Below are positions 45,794 to 57,686 of a stretch of 64,000 bases of DNA, piece after piece. Every line of letters starts with the position of its first letter. The stretch's first letter is position 1. Position numbers and translations under genes: made by a program. Source of the stretch: Phoenix dactylifera (Eukaryota; Streptophyta; Magnoliopsida; Arecales; Arecaceae); assembly GCF_009389715.1 (NCBI RefSeq), contig NC_052404.1:4976913-5040912 (forward strand), given 5' to 3'. Under the pieces are notes generated by a model, which saw nothing but the letters and a program-made list of their open reading frames with translations, ran no database searches and was not told the DNA's origin.

Positions 45794-45848
45794 TTCTTGA
45801 AGTAGATTTCTTCCTACATATAATAGGCTAGTACTTAGAGTTACCCCA

Positions 45849-48800
45849 ATGGCCAATGCAAGTGACCCGGTTCCTCCTGAAAAATTTAATGGAAATAACT
45901 TTAAACGTTGGAGACAGAAGATGGAAATCTTCTTAACCACACTTGGGTTATTTTCCATAATCTTTGACTCTCCTCCAAATGAGGAAGAGAATGAACCAGC
46001 TAGAACTTGTAATTTGGAGGAATTTAAGAAGAAAGACTACCTGTGTAGGGGAAGGATTCTGTCCTATCTTACTGATCCCCTTTTTGATGTCTACTGCACT
46101 TTTAAAACCTCCAAGGAGATTTGGGATGATCTTAATAAGAAATATGGTATCCAAGATGCCGGAATGGACAAGTATGCTGCTAGTCAATTCCTGTCTTATA
46201 AGATGGTTGACACCAAGCCCGTAGTTGATCAAGCCCACGAGTTAACAGTAATTTATCATGAATTAGGCTTAAGGGGAATGGGTATAACTGAGAGCCTTCA
46301 AGTTGCTTGTACCATTGACAAGCTCCCACCTTCTTGGAAAGACTTTGGGTTATCCCTGAAACATAAAACCGAGGATATGACAATGAAAACCCTATTGTCT
46401 GCCATTAGGATCCAAGAACAACACCTTGAGAAAGATAATGAGCAACTCATGAATCCTGAGCTTCTAACCAAGGTGAACTTTGTAGAAGGCCAGAATAAGA
46501 CCCATAAGTTCAAGAACTCCAAATTTGAAAAGGGTGGACCTAGAAACAAAAGAAAACTTATGAAGCCAAAACACCATATCAATAAGAATGATCGGAAGCC
46601 GATTTGCTACAATTGTGGGAAACTCGGTCATATGGCTCGAGTATGCCGGATGAAGAAGAAGAAGTATCAGAACTATGAACATGCGCCTTCTCAACCTGCA
46701 AATCCACAAACCAACATGGTGCTATCCAGTACTGGTCCTACTAGTACTGATGATCGGTATGTAACTTTAAGTCCAGAATTAAATTTGGCAATTTGCTCTA
46801 CCGATTGGTTAGTGGATACAGGTGCGAATGTTCATATGTGTACTGATCATACCCTTTTTACTACTTATCAGGTCCGGAGCGGCCTAACAGTAACTATGGG
46901 GAACTCCACCTCGGCACGAGTGCTTGGAACTGGAAAAGTACTTCTAAGGCTTACGTCTGGAAATGTGCTTACACTATTTAATGTGTACCATGTGCCCGAT
47001 GGAAGGAGAAATCTGATCAGTGGATCTCTTCTAAATAGGAGTGGTTATTCTTTGTTATTTCAATCTAAGAAAGTGATTATAACAAAGAATGGAACATTTG
47101 TAGGCAAAGGCTATGAGTGTGATGGCTTGTATATAATAAATAATGTATCTTTGGATTTTCCTTCTGATAACAATAATAAAATTGTGCTTTCAATATGTTC
47201 TTCATCTCTTTGGCATGCTAGATTAGGACATGTGAATAATAATACTATTAAAAGAATGATTAGCTCTGGTTTATTGCCTAATGTTTCATTAAATGAAAAG
47301 GAAAGGTGTCAAATTTGTGTTCAATCTAAACAACCTAAAAACCATTTAAAATAGTAAATAGAAATTCAATAATAAAATTGTGCTTTCAATATGTTCTTCA
47401 TCTCTTTGGCATGCTAGATTAGGACATATGAATAATAATACTATTAAAAGAATGATTAGCTCTGGTTTATTGCCTAATGTTTCATTAAATGAAAAGGAAA
47501 GGTGTCAAATTTGTGTTCAATCTAAACAACCTAGAAAACCATTTAAAATAGTAAATAGAAATTCAACTTTATTAGAATTAATACATTCAGATGTATGTGA
47601 TCTAAATGGAACTTTGACTAAGGGGGTAGAAGGTATTTCATTACCTTCATAGATGATTATTCTAAGTATTGTCAAGTTTATTTAATGAAATCTAAAGATG
47701 AAGCATTTGAGATGTTTAAGACTTATAAATCTTTAGTAGAAAATCAACTTGACAAGAGAATAAAGATTCTCAGGTCAGACAAAGGAGGAGAATACACCTC
47801 TAATGACTTGAATGAATTCTGTAGAGTTAATGGAATTCTACATGAAGTTACACCTCCCTATTCACCTCAGTCTAATGGAGTGGCTGAAAGGAAAAATAGG
47901 ACTCTGCAAGATATGGTAAGATCTTTGCTTGCCAACTCAGGTTTACCTGAGGTTTGGTGGGGGGAAGCAATGCTTACTGCATGTTTTCTGCTTAATAGGG
48001 TTCTATTTAAAGGTTCTAATAAATCTCCTTATGAACTTTGGAAAGGAAGAAAACCTAACCTAAATTTTGTAAAAGTTTGGGGTTGTTTGGCTAAGGTTAA
48101 TATTCCTTTAATCAAGAAAAGAAAATTAGGACATAATACTTTTGATGCTGTGTTTCTTGGTTATTCTCTTAATAGTGTTACTTATAGGTTCTTAGTCATT
48201 AGTTCTGATATTAATGGCATAGAAAAGAATACTATAATTGAATCTAAAGATGCTTCTTTCTTTGAAGACATTTTTCCATTTAAGGATAAAATAGAAAAGC
48301 ATGTAATAGATAGATCTAATGATGCATCTTGTAGTTCGCCATCTAATTCTCTAATTATTCCTAATAATGAAAATGAAAATGAACTTAATGATATTAATGA
48401 ACTTGGTAAAGGGAAAAGAATTAGGAAAAAGAAAGATTTTGGATCTGATTTCTATACTTTTATGGTTGAAGATGATCCTAAAACTTATAAAGATGCTATG
48501 AACTCATTAGATTCTATGTTTTGGAAGGAAGCTATTAATAGTGAAATGAATTCACTTATGACTAATAAAACATGGTTTTTAACTGACTTACCACCTGGTA
48601 GTAAGGCTATAGGTTGTAAATGGATATTTAAGAAGAAATTAAGACCTGATGGTTCTATTGAAAAATACAAAGCAAGATTAGTTGCTAAGGGTTTTTCTCA
48701 GAAAGAGGGTATTGACTACTTTGATACATATTCTCCTGTAACTAGGATAACCACAATTCGTACTTTAATTGCACTGGCTTCAATCCATAATTTGATAATT

Positions 48801-50024
48801 CATCAAATGGATGTCAAGACTGCCTTCCTTCATGGTGATTTAGAGGAAGAGATCTATATGGATCAGCCAGAGGGATTTGTGGCTCAAGGACAGGAAAGAA
48901 AAGTTTGTAGGTTAGTCAAATCTCTCTATGGTTTAAAACAAGCTCCTAAGCAATGGCATAGGAAATTTGATAAAATAATTGTTTCTTATGGCTTTAAAGC
49001 AAATGAATCAGATAAGTGCTTATATTCAAAGTTAGAAAATGATTCATGTATTATCTTGTGTTTATATGTTGATGATATTTTAATTTTTGGTACTGATATG
49101 AATATGGTGATTGATATCAAAACTTTCTTGTCTAATAATTTTGATATGAAAGATTTAGGTCAGGCAGAGATAATTCTTGGTAACAGGATTACCAGAATAC
49201 CTGATGGTATAATCTTTGATCAATCACAATATATTGAGAAAATATTGAAGAAATTTGATAAGTACAACTGTAAACCAGTGAGTACACCTTATGAGCATGG
49301 TTTGAACTTGAAGTGCAATAAAGGTGATCCAGTGGCCCAAGAGAAATATGCTCAAATTATTGGGACACTGATGTATGTTGCAAATACAAGTAGACCTGAC
49401 ATTTCTTATGCTATAGGAAAGCTCAGTAGGTTTAATAGTTGCCCTAGTCTTAGTCACTGGGAAGCACTGGATAGAGTACTTAGATACTTGAGAGGTACCA
49501 TGTATTATGGTTTACATTACTCAAGATTTCCCGCTGTACTTGAAGGATACAGTGATGCTAGTTGGATCACTGATTCATTGAATCAAAAAGGAACTAGTGG
49601 ATACATATTCATGTTGGGTGGTGCAGCTGTTGCTTGGAGATCATCCAAACAAACTGTGATCACAAGATCCACTATGGAGGCTGAGATTGTAGCCTTAGAT
49701 TCTGCAAGTCAAGAAGCAGAATGGTTTAAGAATCTTATGTCTGAAATACCTATTATGGAAAAGCCTATACCTGCTATCTCTTTGTTATGTGATAATGAAG
49801 CTGCAATTAATACTTGTAGAAATACTGAGTATAACAAGAGAAACAGAAGACACATTAGTGTGAGACATAAGACTATTAGATACCTAATTAAAAATGGTAT
49901 CATAACTTTGGAATTTGTTGGATCTAAAGATAACCTAGCAGATCCTTTAACTAAAGGACTGGCTAGAAGCAAAGTCATAGAAACATCAAAGGGGATGGGA
50001 CTGAAACCCATAAGGAATCATTGA
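45849..50024 (+). pseudogene. Copia gag-pol, disrupted by a 196-bp tandem duplication and a second frameshift
   Basis: The first ORF (45849-47354) gives gag, a CCHC knuckle (CYNCGKLGHMARVC), a protease with DTGAN and the start of the pre-integrase region. There a direct 196-bp duplication (47171-47366 against 47367-47562) shifts the frame; the first copy also has a 1-bp deletion near 47338. A second frame change falls in the G-run at about 47625. From 47685 to the stop at 50022-50024 the frame is open: integrase C-terminal half, RT with YVDD, and RNase H ending NLADPLTKGL. The sequence is otherwise well preserved. It cannot encode a continuous polyprotein; mobilisation would need proteins in trans. 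Confidence 0.92.
47171..47562 (+). repeat. 196-bp tandem duplication inside the Copia pol
   Basis: Two adjacent copies with the junction at 47366/47367, beginning CAATAATAAAATTGTGC. They differ at only a few bases (for example GACATGTG/GACATATG, CCTAAAAACC/CCTAGAAAACC). 196 is not a multiple of three, hence the frameshift. Confidence 0.93.
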
Positions 50025-50597
50025 CAATGGCAACCCAACCTTTTCTGACTGGAGATCCCAAGACGAAAGGTTCAACGGGAAAAACAAGTTGTTTAATGAT
50101 TAGTTAGCACTATAATAAAATGACTTTATGTCATTTGGTCTCTCCCTGTGATGTGAGTGCTAAATACAGCAGAGGTATACGGAAGAGTTTAAAACTCTGA
50201 ATGAGTCCGAGTCTATGGCAAGGTGCTGTGCTGCGAGCACCCTTGGAGGACTCACCTATGTGAGTGTGACTGTGTGGCCGCAGTCTATGGGGATAAGGGT
50301 TTAACCCCTAGAGCACTCATGAAACTGAGATATTGGTGCATAAGGCCAGAAAAAGCACCACCTATAATGAACCCAGTATTTGCATTTGTCATGGGTGAAG
50401 TATATAGAAATCTGAACCAAAGGATTTGGTTCAAAGCTTTTTAGCTACCACTATACCTTTCAGATGAAAATATACTTTCACTAGGTAAAGGTTCAAAGCC
50501 GCAAGCTACCTTTATTGAAGTCGTGACATAAACAAGCCCAGTTTGACTATTTTTTATTTTATATAGTTTTTGAAAACATTTTAATCAGGTGGGGGAA
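50025..50597 (+). other. 3' untranslated part of the second Copia
   Basis: Non-coding stretch between the pol stop and the PPT/3' LTR. It contains two TTTCACT/AGGTTCAA-type blocks but no ORF with a recognisable envelope-like product. Confidence 0.7.
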
Positions 50598-51671
50598 TGT
50601 TAGATTTTTATTAAATAATAATTAAAAGTTTTCATACTTAAAACATATATATTATGTATATATGTTAAGAAGTGAGTGTGGTGTGGATGGTTGGTGTGCC
50701 CGCTTGAGGTGCTTGAGGTAGGTGGTTCGAATCTCTGTTCCCTCCTTTTTTAAATCTCTCATATGGAGGATTTATTTACGTGAATGCTCGGTTCTGTGCC
50801 TGTGCTCGTCCGACCCGACGGTCTTTGTGCTCGAGCCTGTGCTCGCTCGGCCCTGCTCGTCCGAGGTTACTTGCGCCTCACAGGCCCTGCTCGTCCAAGG
50901 TTCCTTGTGCCTGTGCGACCAGAGGTTCTTTGCGCATGTGCCCTGCTCGTCCGAGTTTCCTTGCGCTCGTGCCTCTGCTCGTCGGCCCTGCTCGTCCGAG
51001 GTTCCTTGTGCCTGTGCTCGTCCGAGGTGCCGAGGCTGAGGTCGGACCACAGGTGCAATGAGCCCAGAGGAGCCGAGGTCGGACAACAGGTGCGATGAGC
51101 CAAGAGGCGCATGAGTCGTGCTTCGCACCCTTAGCACGAGGAGCCACGTCGCTTCCTCGATAGCACCTCTTCGCAACCGACCTCGCATCCGCTGGCCATA
51201 CTCCCAGTGTTTTTTCAAACTTTCTTACCGGTTTTGACCGTTGGATCGGTTTTGGGTCGCGTCTGTCCGGAAGAAGTCTATAAATAGACCTCTTCGGATT
51301 AGACAGGAGACATATATAATTTGAAAGCAGAAAACTACTATTCTCCCTGTTTGCTATTTTTCTTTCAATCAACGGGCTTGCTGCATACTGATTCTGGGTT
51401 CGAAGGCTTCTTTGATCCGTGCAAATCATTGAGGCAGAAGGAACAGTGCGAGAGGCTGTTGTATCTCAGGAGTAGAACGCCATCCAAGCCTAGTGCACTG
51501 TAAGGCGGCGAAATCTACTTCAAGGAAAGTGACCAACATACCACGCCTCAGCATCTCGGGTTCCATTTTTCCACTTTCTCTATTTATTTTCTCTAAGCCT
51601 ATTTCTGCCTATTATTTATTGAAGTAGAGTATTATAGATTTAAAATTTTGTGGAAAAGTATATTCCCAACA
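50598..51671 (+). repeat. 3' LTR of the second Copia
   Basis: 1074 bp, nearly identical to the 5' LTR, with the same GCTCGTCCGAGG repeat block (about 50815-51030) and TATAAATA (about 51279). Confidence 0.93.
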
Positions 51672-51828
51672 ATTATTGCAATCAGCCCTCCAGATCTCCT
51701 AATGCCATGTTAGAGTCAAGCTTGGCTCCTTCCTTCTCTCTCTTCCTTGTCCATCGAACCTACCAAGACCCCTACGGCCATGTCACATATTGTGGATGGG
51801 GGTCTTGACCACCCCTCCTCTCCATCTC

Positions 51829-51860
<32 letters not shown>

Positions 51861-53929
51861 CCCTTCCCTGATGCCATCTCCATCATTTGATCATCAATCC
51901 TCAATAGGTCTCAATAGATTGGGCCATCAATGGCTTGGACCATGATTTGGTCCCTACATAAATCGAACCCCCAACTTTGTTGGATGCAAATTTGATCGAT
52001 TCCTAACCACCGGGCACTACCACTGGAGCTACCCTTATTCTTTCTCTCTCTTATTTTATTTTCACCATTGTCTTTCATTCATTAGTTTTGATTTCATGTA
52101 GGAGTGCAATCATATGATCAAGAAGCAATCTAGCAAAGAGGGTTCTACACTTAAACCCTTAAATTATGGTGGTACGTGTGGAGTAGTTGGCATCGTGCTT
52201 AGGCTTTTGTCGCTAGTAGAGATAAGAATTCCCTTTGCATGCTTGTGCAAATGTATAATTCTGATATATGAATGTGCAATTCCTATATGAGCATGTATAT
52301 TATAGTAAATAAACGGGCTTAATTATGCATAGAAATTGACTATAATGTTGCATATTGTGATATAAGCATGTCGCACATGTATGTTGTAGAAAACATATGA
52401 AATTAAAATTATACTTAGAAATTGATAATGTTTTACGTTCTATAATATGAGCAAGTTGAGGTCCTTAATTAATAATTGAGACTTGTATGACTAGATTATT
52501 GATTGGGTGCTTTGGATTGGCTATGTTATTATTGATTGCCCATCATAGATTAGAAATGTGGCATTATCAATTAACTTGTCACAACAAAAAAATATGATAT
52601 TATAGATTGCCTCGTCATGGGCAAGAAACATCGTTATGGTTCAATTCAAAGCCAAAGATAACTTAATATATCAATATGCATACTCAAAATGAATAGGTAG
52701 GTGTAACTATGTTAACAATGGATTGCCAATTATGGACCAAAACATGACATTGTAATAGTCTCGCCACTAATAGAACGTGGTACTATCAAATGTCTTGCCA
52801 TGGACGGAAAACATGGCACTATTGTTTGCCTCATCACGAGCAAGAAACATGACGGTAGTTAGTCTAAAGCTGACGATAAAATATTGAATATGTGCATGCA
52901 AACTTGTTTGGTGAGTGTGGACTCTAGGCTAATCTCATTATTATAGATTGCTCTTTTACAGGCTAGAAATGTAGTATTATCAATTGCCCCATCACAAACG
53001 GAAAATATGATATTATTGATTGTCCTATCACGAGTGGAAAATGTGTCCGAGTTAGCCCAAGTCAAAAGATAACTATTATTGGATCCAAACCATATCGATC
53101 AAATAATGACAAAGAAGTTATTTGAAAACACCATTGACTAAAATGGTTAATTTGATGTTACATGAAATATCATTTATGAATGGATTGGTTATTTTAATAT
53201 ATGATGTATATATGTGTTTTCTGATCTATTTGAGTCATGGTAGATTGTTGATATGTACTTTCATGGTAATTGCATGAAATATCATAGAGCGATTATTTTG
53301 ATATATGATTGTGTATATATATAAATATATGCTTTCGGTTTATTTGAGTTGTATAGGATTGTTGGTATGTGAGTTTATGATAATTGCATATATTTCGGTA
53401 TCGATTATTTATTATTGTCTATCTTTAAATTATTTATGGGGGTGTGCATCTGGAAATTCTTATTGACCTGTTAGCACATAGCATTATATTCTCTTTCTTT
53501 TCAAAGCCACAGGGTGCTTATTATTCAACTGAGGTTGGGGTTTGCTTGAGGCATGGAAGGAAAATCAATATCTTTGATACCACTAGAAAAAATTGTATTT
53601 AGACTACTCTTGTTACTTAATAAAATTGAAACTATTTGTTTGTTTTGAAATTGATCTTCATATTCAGTAGGCCTTGCATATTCATAGGGTTTTAATCTGT
53701 GGAATATGCTGCCATATTGCATGCCTGCCCAAATGGCAGGTTTGGGGCATGATAACTATGGTATCATGGCTGCTAGGTTTTAGATTTCTAGGGTTTAACT
53801 TAGAATTAGTGTAGCTTGCTAGGCTTTCAGTGAGGAGGATGCATGATTAAGTTATTCTTGTGTGTAAGCTTTGTATATGGTCAATTAATTTGAATTCATT
53901 AATCTGTATATGTTGATGTTGTTGAATGT
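51672..53929. other. Intergenic, decayed repeats, no gene seen
   Basis: It holds a (TC)n tract at 51835-51860 and, at 52490-53060, a series of diverged tandem units built on ATTATTGATTGCC / TCATGGGCAAGAAACAT motifs (for example near 52540, 52610, 52800, 52980). The period is irregular. No ORF with a recognised product. Confidence 0.5.
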
Positions 53930-54480
53930 AGACTGCGATGACACGAGAAAGTGGCTGTGGGTGCACCAGAAGGCCTACCAAGTTTGCTAATGGCTTCACT
54001 ACCTAGGAGCCCTTAAATCTATAGGTCAGTGCCCACCCTTACCGACTAATGTCATTGCACCAGCAAGAGAACCCCATAGAACCCATTGGTAGCATACAAG
54101 GGATAGGGGCACCTGCAGAACCTGAAATCCAGCTAGGAGAACAAGTTAGTACCTATTAGCTAATGCAAGTATTACTATAACAAGAAACTGCTACCAGAAT
54201 AGACATGATGGAAAAGATGGAGATGCAGCGGCAATTCATGCAGCAACAGCAGAGTATGCAGTAACAGTTGCAACAGCAACAAATGCTACATCAACAACAA
54301 CTGCAGCAGCAAGAACAATTTTAGCCTCAACAGTAACAACAGCAACAAATGCTACATCAACAACAACTGCAGCAGCAAGAACAATTTTAGCCTCAACAGT
54401 AACTGGGTATTATTGGAGCCCCATAAGAGCATCGAGTTAGCTTGGTAGAATTCAAAAAATTTGTCCCACCCATTTTCAAA
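53930..54480 (+). pseudogene. Decayed Gypsy-like gag fragment with Gln-rich repeat
   Basis: Plus strand reads, through several stops, as a retroelement gag start: MTRESGCGCTRRPTKFANG, then a glutamine-rich stretch (QQQQ..LHQQQLQQQEQF) and VSLVEFKKFVPPIFKE, which resembles the gag opening of plant Gypsy elements (EFKK..PP.F). A segment of about 69 bp is present twice in tandem (about 54271-54339 and 54340-54408). Attribution to Gypsy is tentative; it is certainly non-functional. Confidence 0.5.
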
Positions 54481-56500
54481 GAATTGTGTGTGGCTCGGAG
54501 GATATCTCGAAGATCTAAATGACCTAGAAAGAAGATTGTTTTGAACTTGTTGCCACATGTCAAAACAATACTTTTTTTTCAGAAAAAAACAACCAGAAAT
54601 GGAAATCATATATGAAAGTTGTGCCTCCTAAAAGTTCTAATATACAAATCAATCTTGTATGTGTGATGGATGTTGCTCCTGAACTCTATCTAAATCTATT
54701 TGAAGTGGTCAAATTCATATGTCATAGGATTTTATCAACCTTAAGTTAGTAGGATGAGAAACCTATATTTGGCTTGTCCATCTTGCACTTCTTCTCATAT
54801 TTTGAAAAGGAAGCATCATTTGCATGGTTATTCCTCCCATCCAGTGATGCTGTTGCCTTCCAAATGAGGGAAGGTGGTGAGAATCATCTGCCAAAAATTG
54901 TTGGCCATTAAAACTCTCCTCCATTAAAGTTTTGTTGCATCCTTTTCTAACATCAATTCGAGGGTGGTGATATTTTTTTCGGAGACGCTGGTCCCCTGGT
55001 GCACTCCACGTGCATCAAGGAGAAGCTTGGGCAGGTGCCCGTGCTTTTTATTATTATTTTTTTTATTTTATAAGAATTTTTCCCCTCTAATTATCTGAAC
55101 TCTAGAAAGTCCACCAGCTCGACCACACCTCGTTACACATCATAGCCCATTGCCGTATGACACGTACCCTCTCATGGTGGGGTCCGCAAGTCGCAGGCTA
55201 TTTCGATGTGATAATTTGATGTGACTCTTCCTTCTGGACTCAACTATGGACTCTCCAATTTGGAAAACGACCCTAGACTGACACCTTTCATCACCCACAA
55301 TAGAATTAGATCTCATCACCGATGTAATCTTACGTTGGCAAGTGGCTAGCTTGAGTAGATCTAGAATTCCATTTAAATTCTTAGCAGATTTGAAAAACTT
55401 GCAATGGAATTAAAGATTCTCATGAATGAAAACAGATTTGTGTACATGGCCTTCCAAAGTTATGGATGCATCTAAATTTTACCATATCCCATGAAATCTC
55501 GCACCAAGATCTATATGTTGGATAGATGTAAACTTCACATATGAGCTTAGAGATTTTCTAAAACTACAGGCAAGATGGTCTGGAATAGGTTTCAATTTAT
55601 CGAAGATAGGCCCAACTAGACTTCATACATTCTTATATCTAATCGAAAGAATTTTGCATATTGAGCGAATCTCATTCCCACCCCGGTCGTCATTGAGCCA
55701 GCCTGACATTTTTATGCGAGTGTCCCATGAATATTTTTTCAATCTCAAATCTCCACCTGGTTCCCCGGTGGGGTATTCATCCATTGATCGACCAACAGAT
55801 TATAAAAAAGCAAATGTCTCATGAATCTCTATTGACAGCAAGTAGTTCTCTTTCTTTTCTCGAGACAGGAAGGAATGCATCGGTGATAGGCAGAGACTCA
55901 GACTAACCTAGGCTAGCACTACCAATTGATTGTTTGAAATAGGATCTGAATTTTGCAAATGAAGTGGACCAACATTACATTGCTATTTGCAAACTTAGCG
56001 ATTCACTTTGATATATATGCGTGTGTAATGGTTTCACCTTCGATGTGCGATACATGTCCTCTACAACTCGAGAGAAAGAGAAGACCTATCAAAGTATGTG
56101 ATATGGGTTTCATTGCATGTAAACCGCTCCTAAAAGAGGCTCAAACCCTAAGGCGAGTAGAGCAAAGTGAGTGAACAATTAGGGAAGAAGAGGTGATGCC
56201 AATAGCCAACCAATGAGATGAGTGAGAAAGTAAGCCTACCCTTTCTAGTTCCTTTTCTCCCGTGCACGCGGGAAGCACGCCGTGCCCATAAACCATGAAC
56301 CTGAAAGCGCGTGACGCAAACAGTAAAAATATCCAATTTTTAAAGCAAAACAATACGGTAAAGTCTAGGGAAAAGAAACCCATTAAAGTATGTATGGACG
56401 AAAGGTAAAGTCTCCAAGGGTGGAACGAACATCTCCCATCGATACGTGTACGGTAGAGATGCACCCACGCTGCAGGATTTGATCACACCAACCTCTTCTA
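54481..56500. other. Intergenic, nothing recognised
   Basis: About 2 kb without a supportable gene or bounded repeat. Short ORFs have no recognisable product. Composition becomes more GC-rich from about 56200 onward, approaching the F-box gene. Confidence 0.45.
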
Positions 56501-56519
56501 AACCCCCAAGGCACGGAGG

Positions 56520-56785
56520 ACGCGACACGTGGACTCCACCAACTAGAAGGTAACACGTTTGGCCGCGGACCTTTTGGGGCCGGGGAAGAGATATTTTGGA
56601 ATCCCGATCCTGAACGTACTCGCGTCGGAAGATGGACCGTCGAGGGGAGCATCTGACGACGGGGGAGGAAGCAAGGCAATGAGATCGAGACACGCGTCCT
56701 CCACCGAAGGAAAACCGACACGTGGTGGAGCCGAATAGATCCTAGCGGATGAGTATCGTCGACTCACCCGCTGACACGTGTTAAG
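56520..56785 (+). promoter_or_regulatory. Cluster of three ACACGTG (G-box/ABRE) motifs upstream of the F-box gene
   Basis: CACGTG occurs at 56526-56531, 56719-56724 and 56775-56780, each in an ACACGTG(G/T) context typical of ABA-response elements, and TACGTGT lies at about 56444. The cluster lies 0.9-1.2 kb before the F-box start. EDL3-type F-box genes are known to respond to ABA in Arabidopsis, so a regulatory role is plausible. Whether this distal cluster serves that gene is inference. Confidence 0.4.
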
Positions 56786-57597
56786 CCGTTTCTCGGCATC
56801 GGACAAAAGCTTTTGCCCCGGTCCGCTGCTCCTTCTCAGGCCTCGCGCTGTCCTTTTCCTCCACCTCGACTCCATCCTCGAACCGGGTTTTGGATTCAGT
56901 TCTCTCCGGTTAACCGGATCCGGTTCAGATTAGGAGCTCCACTTCTGCGGAGCTGGAAAAAAAGAAAAGGGGGAAGGAAACGCGTTTCTCTACTTTCTGC
57001 CCATAATTTTGTAAAGCAAACATATGTGTGTTATCGAGGATAGTATGATTTTTTTTTTAACCAAGCTGGGATGGTATGATTTGAGGGCCGAGGTTATACG
57101 TGAAAAAAAGATTTATTATCTTTACATAAATCCATCATTGGATCATTATCGCTTCAAGATACATTACAAACAGATGAATAACTTGTTAAGAGTGCTTTGA
57201 GATGCATCTGGGTGTGATTCAATGATTAATGCCATGAAAAAAAAATCAATCATTCTTTCGTGCCAAAAGTGCAACCCAAACTGATGATTTGAAGCTTGTT
57301 TGTTTTTTTCAGTTTCGCATTGAATGTTCCTTTCCCTCAACTTATTTAATAAGCTGTAACTTAGTCTAATGAAGCCTGACCTTGCCATTTTTATTTATTT
57401 ATATAAAAATTTACGTAGGAAGTATGATCCCAACGAGACAGTGCAACCGGATTTAAAACTCTTGAATCCGGTTTAGGGCCAGGGAGCATTTGGGACTTGG
57501 CGAACCGTGCGATCCGACCTGTCTTATTGTTCAGAAGAGGAATCCAGTCCAAGAAACAAACCAGCGTCGGCGGAGCACCGGACCCGGAGTCGCGCGC

Positions 57598-57604
57598 TAT
57601 ATAT
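57598..57604 (+). promoter_or_regulatory. Putative TATA box of the F-box gene
   Basis: TATATATG in GC-rich surroundings, 83 nt before the ATG at 57687, a normal distance for a short 5' UTR. No other TATA-like string lies between it and the start. Confidence 0.55.
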
Positions 57605-57686
57605 GCGGGGTCTCGCGACCAAACCGCCTGCAGAGCAGCGACAGCATTCGCGATCCAATCCGATTCAGAGGAGAAGCCGACAGGCG

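Larger units (their letters stand above)
44721..51671 (+). mobile_element. Second Ty1/copia retrotransposon, very young LTRs, broken pol
   Basis: About 6.95 kb with LTRs 44721-45793 and 50598-51671 (TGTTAGA...CCCAACA) that differ at only about six positions over 1073 bp. Flanks ATTAA (before) and ATTAT (after) fit a 5-bp target duplication with one change. A polypurine tract AGGTGGGGGAA (50587-50597) precedes the 3' LTR. The coding region 45849-50024 is broken in two places. As in the other Copia, the sequence after the 5' LTR (TTCTTGAAGTAG) is not the usual iMet PBS. Confidence 0.95.

Noticed and set aside
56543..56875. 110-codon GC-rich minus ORF upstream of the F-box gene
   Set aside because: No recognisable domain; no homologue known to me and no supporting splice structure; more likely promoter-region GC sequence.
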